Below, piece after piece: positions 28,567 to 37,340 of a stretch of DNA of 61,287 bases; the first letter of the stretch is position 1; every line of letters starts with the position of its first letter. A program made the position numbers and the translations under genes. Below the pieces are notes generated by a model that worked only from the letters and a program-made list of their open reading frames with translations, was not told the origin of the DNA and searched no databases. The stretch is from Gammaproteobacteria bacterium. Lineage in GTDB: Bacteria > Pseudomonadota > Gammaproteobacteria > JACCYU01. The stretch is from positions 1 to 61,287 of the forward strand of contig JACCZW010000071.1 in assembly GCA_013695765.1 (NCBI GenBank). The letters run 5' to 3'.

Positions 28567-29409
28567 TTATGCCGAAACTGGCTGCGACGAATCCTTGACC
28601 CACACCAGAATCTCGCCCTGACCATCGTTGGCGAGATCCCCGACGTGGCGATTCACGCGCTGGCGAGCGGGGTCGAGATGCGCGAATTTGCTGTCCAGGC
28701 TGCGGAACTGGCGCGACCATAACGCGAGGAAGCCGAGGCTGTGCGCGCCGGTATCGACAAACGTGGCGGGTAACGCGCCCGGCTCGATCGCCAGCAGCAA
28801 GGACCCGCGCCGCATCCCCGCGCCGATCCCGTTGCCCATGTCGCCCAGCACCGCCACCGTGCCGGCGACCATGCGGGAGCAGCAGAAGTCGCCCGCGCTG
28901 CCCTCGATCAGAATCAGGCCCCGACGCATGCGATCCCCCACGCGGTCGCCCACGTTGCCCCTGACCAACACCATGCCGCCGCGCATGCCTTGACGCTCGC
29001 CGGTGACCGCGGCGCCGAGAAAATCGTCCGCGTCGCCGTCAATTTCTATGAACCCGGCACGCATCGCGCTGGCGCAGAACGCGCCGCAGTTGCCGCGCAC
29101 GCGAATCTGGCCGCCGCGCATGTCGCGCCCCAGATAACTGCCCGCATCACCTTCGACTTCGATCTGCCCCGTGACTAGCCTTTCGCCGATGCGCTCCAGC
29201 CAGCGGCTGGCATTGCGGATAATCAGCCGCGTGTGATCCTCGCCCGTGACATTGAACAGGTCACCGACGGGCACTTGCCGATTGCCGGCCCACAAGCGCA
29301 CGGCGCTGATTTTTTTTGCCCGCATACCTTGTAGTCGGTCGGGCGCGAGCGGCGACATGTCTACCGGCATCCACGGCGGCTCGCGCGGTTCAAGAACGAT
29401 CGGCTTCAC
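28567..29409 (-). CDS. fhcC: Formyltransferase/hydrolase complex subunit C (FwdC-like)
   Basis: The 280-residue protein has the FwdC/GltB-type right-handed beta-helix: repeated G-x-x-G-x-x-M units such as GDAGSYLGRDMRGG, GNCGAFCASAMRAG, GNVGDRVGDRMRRG and GDMGNGIGAGMRRG between about residues 95 and 215. In the bacterial FhcABCD complex this subunit helps hold the polyglutamate arm of methylofuran and links the hydrolase and transferase sites. It is the last gene of fhcBADC. The start is a GTG at 29409 overlapping the end of fhcD by 20 bases; AAGGAG lies seven bases upstream inside fhcD, supporting this start and translational coupling. Confidence 0.93.
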   Translation of the reverse strand: MKPIVLEPREPPWMPVDMSPLAPDRLQGMRAKKISAVRLWAGNRQVPVGDLFNVTGEDHTRLIIRNASRWLERIGERLVTGQIEVEGDAGSYLGRDMRGGQIRVRGNCGAFCASAMRAGFIEIDGDADDFLGAAVTGERQGMRGGMVLVRGNVGDRVGDRMRRGLILIEGSAGDFCCSRMVAGTVAVLGDMGNGIGAGMRRGSLLLAIEPGALPATFVDTGAHSLGFLALWSRQFRSLDSKFAHLDPARQRVNRHVGDLANDGQGEILVWVKDSSQPVSA

Positions 29410-30301
29410 CCATTATCTCCTTCAAGTGAAAGTGATGGGCGCCCAGCTTGCCGCCAAAATTGCTCGCCGTGATCTGCACGATGCCTTCCGACGTCCCGAG
29501 CGCGCATACCGCTTGGATGCCGGTGCGCATGGCGTGACGCACGTCGTCGGCGGTCAGCCCGTCAATGACTATCTCCATCGCCGCGCCGATATCAGCACTC
29601 AGACGCGAGCCGGCCAGACCTTTCAGGGTCGGGCAGTACGGATCGTTGGTGGACGCCATCAGACCCTTGTATTTCGAGCCGACTTTCGAGCCCGAACGCA
29701 CGCCGCCACCGGGGAACGGCATGATCACGTTGGGCAGGCGGTAGATCGCGTCGATGGCCGCCTCGCTCGCGAGCAGCGCCTGCGACATCGTTCGGGCCAG
29801 GACCAGAAAATTGCCGCCGCCGACCGCGGTCGTACGGGCGGTTTCTTCCTCACACAAAAACTCGCCGTCCATCACGGGAATCCGCCAGAACCGCTTGCCG
29901 CCAATCATCTTGGAAAGCTGAAAACCATCGCCGAAATAGCGGACGTTCTTGCCCAGTGCGATCTTTTCGTCGCCCGCCAGACCCGCGAACACCGCGGTGG
30001 TTGGACAGGTCAGCACGCATTGGCCGACTCTCGTCTCAAGCTGCTGCGCGAGCGTCTTGGTGGATGTCGCGAACAGCAGCACCGCCATGCCGGGACGGCC
30101 GTCGGGTGTCTCTTCGCCGTGGAGCACGCGCTCGATGCCGGCCTCCACGCCGCAACCGATGACCGAGGTCGCGAAGCCGGTCATGGTCTCCGCCGCGTGC
30201 CGCGCCCACTTGAAATTGATGGCGGTGATAATGATGCGCGTCGCGCGCATGTCGAAGGCTTCGGCGAACGTGTCTTCGAGCTCGACGCCGTTGATGATCA
30301 T
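29390..30301 (-). CDS. fhcD: Formylmethanofuran--tetrahydromethanopterin formyltransferase (Ftr/FhcD)
   Basis: At 303 residues it is full length for Ftr. Typical segments are MIINGVELEDTFAEAFDMRA at the start, GVEAGIERVL, FPGGGVRSGSKVGSKYKGLM, and EIVIDGLTADDVRHAMRTGI. The enzyme moves the formyl group from 5-formyl-H4MPT to methylofuran inside the Fhc complex; the formyl-methylofuran is then hydrolysed to formate by FhcA. Its ATG at 30301 overlaps the TGA of fhcA (ATGA), so translation is coupled. The gene order B-A-D-C and tight overlaps indicate one operon starting at fhcB. Confidence 0.96.
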   Translation of the reverse strand: MIINGVELEDTFAEAFDMRATRIIITAINFKWARHAAETMTGFATSVIGCGVEAGIERVLHGEETPDGRPGMAVLLFATSTKTLAQQLETRVGQCVLTCPTTAVFAGLAGDEKIALGKNVRYFGDGFQLSKMIGGKRFWRIPVMDGEFLCEEETARTTAVGGGNFLVLARTMSQALLASEAAIDAIYRLPNVIMPFPGGGVRSGSKVGSKYKGLMASTNDPYCPTLKGLAGSRLSADIGAAMEIVIDGLTADDVRHAMRTGIQAVCALGTSEGIVQITASNFGGKLGAHHFHLKEIMGEADRS

Positions 30302-32025
30302 CGTCGTGCTCCGCAGGGATGCACCACCACCTCGCTGCCGATGTGGTCGGCCATCTCGTCAGCGGAGATTTTATAGTTACCCATTTTTACGGTGTGACAC
30401 TCATCGAACCAGGCGCCCAAGCGCCGTTCGATGCCCGTATCGAAATCGGGTCGCACCACGTGCGTGCGGCCGCGCGGGGCCTTGACCACCTGGCCGTCCT
30501 TCACTACCAGCTCACCGTCCTTGAACACCAGCGACGGACGCTCGAACATGCGTTCGCGATTCTTGTGCGGCCGGTAAACCGCTACATCCGCCGCAGCACC
30601 CGGTGTTAGCCGGCCACGGTCTTCCAGGCCCAGCAGGCGCGCGGGTGCGGCGCGCGTCATGATGGCGATTTCGTAAAGCGAATACTCGCGCGCAAGACTT
30701 CCGACCTGACTCATCGCGGCGGCGCTCGGATGAATGGAGGTCAGCATGTCGGCGCGGAAGCTGCGATCCATCAGCAACCGGATCAGATGCGGATAGCTGG
30801 TGAACGGCGCGCCATTGGGATGGTCGGTGGTGAGACCCACGCGCCACGGATCGCTCACCATCAGAAACGTCTCCAGACCGATCGCCCACTGCAAGGCGTT
30901 GACGAAGTTCTGGTCCTTGTACTCGAAAGGCACGATGCCGCAGCCCGCCTCGCACTCCATATCCATGCACACCCATTTCTTCGGATGCGCATGCCCGTGC
31001 GCCGCGTGCTGGTGCATAGTGTCGGCCGACAAGGTGACGGTCTGCCCGAACATTACCTGGCCTACATCCACGGTCACATTGTGGTGCGTGTTGACGGCGT
31101 CGGTCACTTGTGCGGCTGCAGATGAAAATTTGCGGTCGCCCTCGGTGCCGTAACTGTGGAACTGTACGTGGGTCAGGTGGATGCGATGGCCCTCGGCGGC
31201 GTCGATGGTCGCGAGCGTAGAGGCGATATTACCGGGGATGCCAAGGTTGCTGGTGTGAACGTGCAGTGGATGAGGTATGCCCAGCTCCGTGATCGCGCGG
31301 CTTAAACACCGGATTATATCGCGCGGACGCACTCCGTAATGCGGGGACTGTTCATCGAGATCGAGTTTGCGCGCGTTGTACTTGAACGCGTTGATGCCGC
31401 CCGCGTTGACGACCTTGATGCCGATACACTGCGTGGCGTTCAGCGTCCACGCGACGTAGTCGTTGATCACGTCCTGCTCGGCACCGTCGGCCAGCAGTCT
31501 CAGCAGGAAGTCGTCGTTGCCGAGGATCGCGTAACCGCCGGTGTCGACCAGGGGCGTATCGGCCATTTCCATGTGCGCGTGACGCGCGTTGATCGGCACC
31601 ACCGCGGGTTCGAAACAGGTGGTGTATCCCATCTCGGCGTAACGATAACCGGCCACCGGCGCGGGCGGCACGGCGCGGCTGATGCTCGACTTGCTTTGTG
31701 ACGCTGGGCTCCGGTCTGAAGACGTATCGTACGTGGACGTGTGATCCGGGTCCGGCAGCGGTGCCCCGGCGCCCCACTCGTCGGCATGCGCGTCGCGCGC
31801 CAGCATGCCGCGGGCGAGGTTGCTTTTGCCGCCGCCGATGTGGGTATGCATGTCGATTCCGCCAGTCATTACCACCTGACCGTTGAGATCGTATTCGCGA
31901 CCGATTTTTGTATCCGCGGAAGGGGGCGACACCAGACGACCGTCGCGGATAAACAGGTCTTTTACTTCGCCGTCCACGCCTTGCGCCGGGTCGTAAACCG
32001 TGCCGCCGGCCAGTTTTATCAACAT
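30298..32025 (-). CDS. fhcA: Formyltransferase/hydrolase complex subunit A (formylmethylofuran hydrolase)
   Basis: The 575-residue protein belongs to the amidohydrolase superfamily and resembles archaeal FwdA. The metal-binding H-x-H is H60/H62 in GGIDMHTHIGGG; later ligands appear in HPLHVHTSNLG and IHLTHVQFHSYG. The C-terminal REYSLYEIAIMTRAAPARLL segment is the family signature. It hydrolyses formyl-methylofuran to formate in the cytoplasmic Fhc complex. A serine-rich stretch around residues 95-120 (DTSSDRSPASQSKSS) looks like a species-specific loop. ATG 32025 gives the usual MLIKLAGGTVYDP start; an in-frame GTG seven codons upstream is possible. It lies 115 bases after fhcB. Confidence 0.96.
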   Translation of the reverse strand: MLIKLAGGTVYDPAQGVDGEVKDLFIRDGRLVSPPSADTKIGREYDLNGQVVMTGGIDMHTHIGGGKSNLARGMLARDAHADEWGAGAPLPDPDHTSTYDTSSDRSPASQSKSSISRAVPPAPVAGYRYAEMGYTTCFEPAVVPINARHAHMEMADTPLVDTGGYAILGNDDFLLRLLADGAEQDVINDYVAWTLNATQCIGIKVVNAGGINAFKYNARKLDLDEQSPHYGVRPRDIIRCLSRAITELGIPHPLHVHTSNLGIPGNIASTLATIDAAEGHRIHLTHVQFHSYGTEGDRKFSSAAAQVTDAVNTHHNVTVDVGQVMFGQTVTLSADTMHQHAAHGHAHPKKWVCMDMECEAGCGIVPFEYKDQNFVNALQWAIGLETFLMVSDPWRVGLTTDHPNGAPFTSYPHLIRLLMDRSFRADMLTSIHPSAAAMSQVGSLAREYSLYEIAIMTRAAPARLLGLEDRGRLTPGAAADVAVYRPHKNRERMFERPSLVFKDGELVVKDGQVVKAPRGRTHVVRPDFDTGIERRLGAWFDECHTVKMGNYKISADEMADHIGSEVVVHPCGARR

Positions 32026-32140
32026 GTAATCGCCTGCGCCAAGCACGTCGGCGTCCGGCTGAACGTGTGAAATTTGTGCATGATGTACTTGTTCATTATG
32101 TAAGGGGCGTGCGGGTTCGAGCCAGTGAATGCCGTCGTGT

Positions 32141-33448
32141 CTACAGCCGTGCGGTGATGCCGGCGAGTACGTCGGCCGCGGGCGGCAGCGCGGACTCGCG
32201 CAGGCGGCGCAACGGCAGCGCGACCACGACGTCGCTTCGATAAATGTGGCCCGCGTGGTCGATGCCAGGCACCCCCACGGGAATATAAACCGCTGGCGGT
32301 CGTGTTAGGGTGATGTCCGGATGGCCGACTACTATGGTCGGGATGTCCGTGTCGGGGGGCGGCGTATGCGGCAGGAACGTAGACAGCCACAGCAGCGCAT
32401 CGGCGCCGCCCGCGCTGAGCATGTGACGGTAATCGAATCGTATCGGGTCATGCTCGGCCACCTCGCGGCTGAAGCTGGTGCGCAACGGGCGGCCGCACTG
32501 CCACAAGCTGACCTGATTCATCGTCACGTCGCCCTGCGCGCCGCCCAGCGGTAGTGCGCCGCTGCGGGTGGTGACGTTCAGATCGCGCGCCAGCTCGACC
32601 AGCGACTGCACGGTAAGCTCGGCATGCGGAAAATCAAGCTCGCCGGCCGCCCAACTGATGACCGAATACTTCGCGTGTTGCAGGCGGCACGCAACGTTGT
32701 TCAAGGTGTTGATGTCCACGCCCTCGATATTGCAGACTTGTAATGGCCGTCCGGCCACCATGGTCCTTAAAGAGCCGATGACCTCCCCGATCGCCGGCAA
32801 CGGCACCGGGATGATCGTTGGCTTCCACTCTGTCAGCTCGGGCGGCAGGGTGGACGGTTTCCACGGACCGATCAATACCAGCTCACGCTGTTGGCCCTGC
32901 GCCAGCGCGCAACCGCGGGGATTGATAATCCTCTCCAGCAGCCGCGGAAACAGCTCGAATACGCGTGCGCCGGCCACCACGACCAGATCGGCGCGGTTGC
33001 GCACCTCGGTCAGCGAGGTAGTCATCCAGCCATCGTCTTGCAGGATCTGTTGATTGCGGAACAGGCCGGCACCGTTCATGTGATCGATGACGGCGCGGCT
33101 TTTCCTGGCCAGCGCCATGATTGCGCGCGCGCCATTTACGTCGGTCGCCAGGCCGCCGATCACCGGCACGTGGGCCTCGCGCAGCAGTTCGGCGGCGCGA
33201 TCCTGGGCTGCGTCCATGCTGACCGTTTCGCCCGCGATGTGCGGCGTCGCGCGCGTGCCGGCTGACGCTTGGGCGAAGCCGCGGCGGCTTAAGTCACAGC
33301 CGTTCTCCGTTACTTCGACGCCGCCGTTATCGAGCCGGACGCGCAGGTCGTCGCAGCCTAGCCCGCACAGCGGGCAGACGATATTTTCGAACTCAGCGGG
33401 CTCGGAAGGGGCAGTCTCGAACGGGGCGGATGAATCTATTTCGGCCAT
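32141..33448 (-). CDS. fhcB: Formyltransferase/hydrolase complex subunit B (FwdB-like)
   Basis: The 435-residue protein resembles the tungsten/molybdenum subunit FwdB/FmdB of methanogens. It shows the N-terminal NIVCPLCGLGCDDLRVR cysteine cluster and downstream segments such as NGAGLFRNQQILQ and GGAQGDVTMNQVSLWQCGRP. In methylotrophs FhcB is known to have no redox activity, since the bacterial complex hydrolyses rather than oxidises the formyl group; it acts as a scaffold. Start choice: the frame is open 49 codons further upstream, but that stretch consists of tandem DNA repeats and is arginine-rich. ATG 33448 has AGGAG 11 bases before it and gives the normal length. First gene of fhcBADC. 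Confidence 0.93.
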   Translation of the reverse strand: MAEIDSSAPFETAPSEPAEFENIVCPLCGLGCDDLRVRLDNGGVEVTENGCDLSRRGFAQASAGTRATPHIAGETVSMDAAQDRAAELLREAHVPVIGGLATDVNGARAIMALARKSRAVIDHMNGAGLFRNQQILQDDGWMTTSLTEVRNRADLVVVAGARVFELFPRLLERIINPRGCALAQGQQRELVLIGPWKPSTLPPELTEWKPTIIPVPLPAIGEVIGSLRTMVAGRPLQVCNIEGVDINTLNNVACRLQHAKYSVISWAAGELDFPHAELTVQSLVELARDLNVTTRSGALPLGGAQGDVTMNQVSLWQCGRPLRTSFSREVAEHDPIRFDYRHMLSAGGADALLWLSTFLPHTPPPDTDIPTIVVGHPDITLTRPPAVYIPVGVPGIDHAGHIYRSDVVVALPLRRLRESALPPAADVLAGITARL

Positions 33449-33923
33449 ACGCCGTGTGGCTCCTGGGTTTGACAGGCCCGGGGTTTGGCACGCCCAGGGT
33501 TTGCCCTGCCCAGGGTTTGACACGTAACGGCGCGAACGCCGCATGCGAGGCATGGGCCGCAGGATGTGCTTAAGAACCAGGCAGGGCGGAGGCAATCAAG
33601 AAAGCAAGGATAATGCCAAAGCGATAAGGCTCGCATCAATGCACGGCGTGCTCGCGTCAACCGCCACGCAATTATCCGCGCCAACGCGACGTAAGCCTTG
33701 CGGTCATGCACGTGAGCGGCGCCCCTTGCGACTCGTCGGGCTTGCGCGAAAGTGAACGCTGGGAAAATTGCGGGTGATGCTCGGCTCTCGCCAGCGCCGG
33801 CTGGTGTCACGTTAAATGGTAGCGGCGTTACATCGGCGATACAAAGCGGCGTCGGACCATTCGGGTCAATGACGCGGACTCGCGCTACAAACCCGTGGGC
33901 ATGGTAGTTGCTAAACGCTTCGG
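33449..33923. promoter_or_regulatory. Divergent control region between fhcB and the beta-RFAP synthase gene
   Basis: This 475-base region separates the two divergent halves of the C1 island and must hold promoters for both. It contains a 16-bp tandem repeat next to fhcB (33468-33524). No convincing -35/-10 pair was identified by eye, and no gene is recognised inside it. Confidence 0.5.
33468..33524. repeat. 16-bp tandem repeat, about 3.5 units, just upstream of fhcB
   Basis: Units TTTGACAGGCCCGGGG (33468-33483), TTTGGCACGCCCAGGG (33484-33499), TTTGCCCTGCCCAGGG (33500-33515) and a partial TTTGACACG (33516-33524) follow without gaps. The repeat ends 20 bases before the fhcB ATG, so it falls in the 5' untranslated or promoter zone. 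Confidence 0.85.
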
Positions 33924-34937
33924 ATGAATCAATGGACCCAACAGCGGTCGGGTATGCGTTTGTGCGTAAAGGTCGAAGCACCCGCACGGTTGCACCTTGG
34001 GTTTCTGGACCTCCACGGTGGTCTTGGCCGGCGCTTCGGCGGTTTCGGGCTCGCCATCGAGGACGTCGCCACGCGCCTGTCGGTTACCAAGGCGGCCTCT
34101 TTTTCGGCGTGCGGGCCTGAAAGCGAGCGGGCGCTTAAACATGCGCGCAATCTGTTTGCCCGGTGGCGACTGCCGCACGCGGTTACGATCAGGATTTTCG
34201 AGGCGATTCCCGGCCACGTCGGGCTGGGTTCCGGCACGCAACTGGCGCTTGCGGTCGGCACCGCCATCGCGCGGCTGTACGAGCTCGACTTGAGCACGCG
34301 TGAGATCGGCATGATGTTGAGCCGCGGCGCGCGCTCCGGTGTAGGTGTTGGCGCGTTCGACACGGGTGGTTTCGTGGTGGACGGTGGTCGCGGGCGCACC
34401 GACCAGTTGCCGCCGGTAACCGCCCGGCTCGCGTTTCCCGCCGACTGGCGCGTCGTGCTGGTGCATGACTGTAGCGGCAAAGGTCTGCACGGCGCGCAGG
34501 AGGTCAGCGCGTTCGATGCGTTACCGGCGTTCCCGGCCGAACGTGCCGCGCATCTCTGCCGCCTGGTGCTGATGCAGATTCTGCCCGCGATAGCCGACGC
34601 GCAACTGCCCGAGGCCAGTCAGGGCATTAACGAACTGCAAACCGTGGTCGGCGATTACTTCGCGCCCGCGCAGGGTGGACGGTTCGCAAGCGAGGCCGTC
34701 GCCGCGGTGCTCGCGTGGTTCGAGCGTCGCGGCATCACCGGCGCCGGTCAAAGCTCATGGGGCCCGACCGGCTTCGCGTTAATCGGCAGCGAGACCCAAG
34801 CGCGGGCCCTGATCACGCAAGCGCAATCGATGTTCGACACGTGCGCGGTGCGGTTGCAGATGGTGCGGGCCCGCAATTACGGCGGGCTGGTGGAAAGTTA
34901 TCAGCATGCGCAGGCCGTTAGCGGTGCTAACGTTTGA
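33924..34937 (+). CDS. mptG: Beta-ribofuranosylaminobenzene 5'-phosphate (beta-RFAP) synthase
   Basis: The 337-residue protein is a GHMP-kinase-fold enzyme. It has the N-terminal PARLHLGFLDLHGGLGRRFG, the nucleotide-loop-like PGHVGLGSGT at 96-105 and the C-terminal GAGQSSWGPTGFAL. These are the hallmarks of beta-RFAP synthase, which condenses p-aminobenzoate with phosphoribosyl pyrophosphate, releasing CO2 and PPi, the first committed step to the H4MPT side arm. The pabB gene at 43869 supplies pABA. ATG 33924 is the upstream option; the ATG at residue 11 (33954) is equally possible. It heads the plus-strand half of the C1 island, 201 bases before mtdB. Confidence 0.93.
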   Translation: MNQWTQQRSGMRLCVKVEAPARLHLGFLDLHGGLGRRFGGFGLAIEDVATRLSVTKAASFSACGPESERALKHARNLFARWRLPHAVTIRIFEAIPGHVGLGSGTQLALAVGTAIARLYELDLSTREIGMMLSRGARSGVGVGAFDTGGFVVDGGRGRTDQLPPVTARLAFPADWRVVLVHDCSGKGLHGAQEVSAFDALPAFPAERAAHLCRLVLMQILPAIADAQLPEASQGINELQTVVGDYFAPAQGGRFASEAVAAVLAWFERRGITGAGQSSWGPTGFALIGSETQARALITQAQSMFDTCAVRLQMVRARNYGGLVESYQHAQAVSGANV

Positions 34938-35138
34938 TGCGTGGCGGGCGCGGTAGGCGGATGTGCCCGCCGAGCTTGCGTGTGCTTGTTATGACAAGCG
35001 GGTTCGCCACCTTGCGTGGCTTCACATTGCGCAGAGGCATTTAGTTGATCCGTTTAGACGTTGTTGTATGTGGCGCGCGGTCAATGGAGGACGCCGCGCC
35101 GAAATTTTGTACGCTTGTTTGAATTATTGGATGCAGTC

Positions 35139-36044
35139 ATGGATAAGCCTTATATACTGCATATTTTCACCCCCGCCAAAAACGTCAGTCCGTTCGACGC
35201 CAACATGGCGATCGACGCCGGCTGGCAAATCGCGATGCCTTACACCAATGTGGAACCCGACGAGGTCCGGGAACTGGTACAGGATGCGATCTTTTCCCGT
35301 GGTTCCAGCGGCGTCAAGCGTACGGGCATCTTTCTGGGCGGGCGCGACCTGCACATGGCGATGGACATGCTGAAGGCCGCCGAGGAAGCCATGGTGCCGC
35401 CGTTCGAGGTCTCCGCGTTCGCCGATCCCAGCGGCGCATTCACCACCGCCGCGGGGATGGTCGCCAAGGTCGAGCAGCACCTGGCCGACAAACACGGCAC
35501 AACGCTCGAAGGGCAATGTGTGCTGGCGTTGGGCGGCACCGGTCCGGTGGGTGCCGCGGCTTCGGTGCTGGCGGCCAAGGCCGGCGCGCGAGTGAAACTC
35601 ATCGGCCGCAAGATCGACAAGGCCCGTCAGGTCGCCGAGATCTGCAACCAGCGATACGGCGCGGATCTGACCGGCATCGAAGGCGACGCGGACGATCACA
35701 AGGGCGAGCTGATCAGGATCGCCGACGTTGTGTTCGCCACCGCCAAGGCGGGGGTCGAAGTTTTAAGCCGCGAACTGATCGCCGCAGCACCTCGCCTCAA
35801 GGTCGCCGCCGACGTAAACGCGGTGCCGCCGCCCGGCATCGCGGGGGTGGACGCAAAAGCCGATGGCAGTCCTATCGAAGGCTCGCAGACCGGCGCGGTC
35901 GGCATCGGTGCGCTGGCGATCGGGGACGTCAAATACCACGTTCAACAGCAGTTGCTCAAGCAGATGGTGAACAGCGAAAAGCCCGTGTACCTGCATTTCG
36001 AACACGCCTTCAAAGTGGCGCGGGAATACATAGCAAAAGCCTGA
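35139..36044 (+). CDS. mtdB: NAD(P)-dependent methylene-tetrahydromethanopterin dehydrogenase
   Basis: The 301-residue protein starts MDKPYILHIFTPAKNVSPFD, the standard MtdB N terminus. The Rossmann loop is LALGGTGPVGAAA (about 130-142), followed by KLIGRKIDKARQVAE. It oxidises methylene-H4MPT to methenyl-H4MPT with NAD+ or NADP+, the step after Fae. The open frame extends 26 codons upstream but without similarity, so ATG 35139 was chosen. Its TGA overlaps the ATG of the next ATP-grasp gene by one base. MtdA is the paralogue to exclude; the start sequence and island context favour MtdB. Confidence 0.95.
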   Translation: MDKPYILHIFTPAKNVSPFDANMAIDAGWQIAMPYTNVEPDEVRELVQDAIFSRGSSGVKRTGIFLGGRDLHMAMDMLKAAEEAMVPPFEVSAFADPSGAFTTAAGMVAKVEQHLADKHGTTLEGQCVLALGGTGPVGAAASVLAAKAGARVKLIGRKIDKARQVAEICNQRYGADLTGIEGDADDHKGELIRIADVVFATAKAGVEVLSRELIAAAPRLKVAADVNAVPPPGIAGVDAKADGSPIEGSQTGAVGIGALAIGDVKYHVQQQLLKQMVNSEKPVYLHFEHAFKVAREYIAKA

Positions 36045-37288
36045 TGCCGGATCCCGCCGACATCTTCATTCTGGCCCGATCGGGCCGTGCCCTGGCGCAG
36101 TCCGCGCGGGCGTGCGGCTGGCGCCCGTGGGTGATTGACGGCTTCGGTGATATGGACACGCGCGCCTGCGCGGCCGGTGTCGTGAAAGTCAGGATGAGCA
36201 GAGATGCTTTGTCCGAGGCGGACGTGGCGGCCGCGCTGGAGGTGCTTGCGCGCAAAGCTTCTCCCGGCGGTGCAGGTTCTCGACCGGCCCCAGGTACGCG
36301 ACTAACCAGTTGCCGTGCCGGATTGATTTACGGCAGTGGCGGCGAGGCCATGCCGGGGCTGCTGGAGGGTCTGGCGGACCGCTTCGAGATCATCGGCAAT
36401 GGCGCCGAAGTTGTTCGAGCCGTCAAGGACCCCCGTATATTTTTCGCGACCTTGACCGCACTTGACATCGCCTACCCCGCGACCCGGTTCAGTACGCTGG
36501 AGATAAAACGACGCGACGGCGTGCGCAAACTTTCACAAGATGCGGATGGGGCGTCGGCGCATGAATGGCTGGTAAAACGCGCGACCGGTTCGGGTGGCGA
36601 TCACGTGCGTTGCTGGCGCGGCGGAGCGATCGATAATTCGCAACGCTATTTTCAGCAGTTTTTGCCGGGGCCCGCGATGTCCGCGCTATTTGTCGCCGAT
36701 GGCCGCCATGCGCGGGTGCTCGGTTACAACACGCTGTGGCGCGCCCGGCATGCACGCTCGTCGTTTGCCTATGGCGGCGCGATCAACCGCGCGAAATTGT
36801 CTCCATCGCATCGCGACTTGCTTAAGAACCACGTGCGCGCACTGACGCAAGTGTTCGGTTTGCGCGGGTTGAACAGCCTGGATTTCGTGCTGCATTGCGG
36901 TCAGCCGCGCGTACTGGAAATCAACCCGCGGCCCGGTGCGACCTGTGAACTGTACGAACCCAAAGCAAGGACAAGCATGCTCGCGGTACACGCGAAAGCC
37001 TGCCGCGGTGAGTTGCCCGGCGACTCGCTCTGGCGCGGGCTGAGTCAACACGGCCCGCGCGTGCAGGTCATCGTCTATGCGAACAGGGCGTATCGGGTGC
37101 CTCAGGGCATGCGATGGCCGAATTGGTGCCGCGATCTGCCAGCGCCTGGCGCCGCTATTTCCGCGCACGCGCCGGTGTGCACCGTGCTGGCCGAAGGTGA
37201 CGACCTTGAGCAGGTAAGTCGGCTTGCCGACGCGCGCCGCGTGACCGTGTTGAATACGATGGCGAAGACGACGTCCCTTGCCGCGTAG
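36044..37288 (+). CDS. ATP-grasp protein of the H4MPT/methylofuran island (OrfY-like)
   Basis: The 414-residue protein begins MPDPADIFILARSGRALAQS and has an ATP-grasp core, with GSGGDHVRCW (phosphate loop region), NSLDFVLHCGQPRVLEINPR and PGATCELYE. The last segment is the Mg/ATP-binding strand of carbon-nitrogen ligases. Proteins of this kind between mtdB and mch occur in the C1 islands of methylotrophs and are needed for cofactor synthesis; the exact reaction is not established to my knowledge. By analogy with glutamate ligases it may add glutamyl units to methylofuran or act on a pterin intermediate (inference). It starts within the mtdB stop codon (TGATG), indicating coupling. Confidence 0.82.
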   Translation: MPDPADIFILARSGRALAQSARACGWRPWVIDGFGDMDTRACAAGVVKVRMSRDALSEADVAAALEVLARKASPGGAGSRPAPGTRLTSCRAGLIYGSGGEAMPGLLEGLADRFEIIGNGAEVVRAVKDPRIFFATLTALDIAYPATRFSTLEIKRRDGVRKLSQDADGASAHEWLVKRATGSGGDHVRCWRGGAIDNSQRYFQQFLPGPAMSALFVADGRHARVLGYNTLWRARHARSSFAYGGAINRAKLSPSHRDLLKNHVRALTQVFGLRGLNSLDFVLHCGQPRVLEINPRPGATCELYEPKARTSMLAVHAKACRGELPGDSLWRGLSQHGPRVQVIVYANRAYRVPQGMRWPNWCRDLPAPGAAISAHAPVCTVLAEGDDLEQVSRLADARRVTVLNTMAKTTSLAA

Positions 37289-37340
37289 CCGAAGGGCCAA
37301 TAAAAAGGCCAGCAACTAAGGAATATGAGCGAGGTAGATA

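Noticed and set aside
29246-30376. Long plus-strand open frame (376 codons)
   Set aside because: It is antisense to fhcC and fhcD, which are unmistakable; the composition is arginine/histidine-rich as in other shadow frames.
33468-33524. CRISPR-like array
   Set aside because: The 16-bp units follow without spacers, and no cas gene is present.
33449-33595. 49-codon N-terminal extension of fhcB
   Set aside because: It is made of the tandem DNA repeat and arginine-rich residues; ATG 33448 has a ribosome binding site and gives the normal length.
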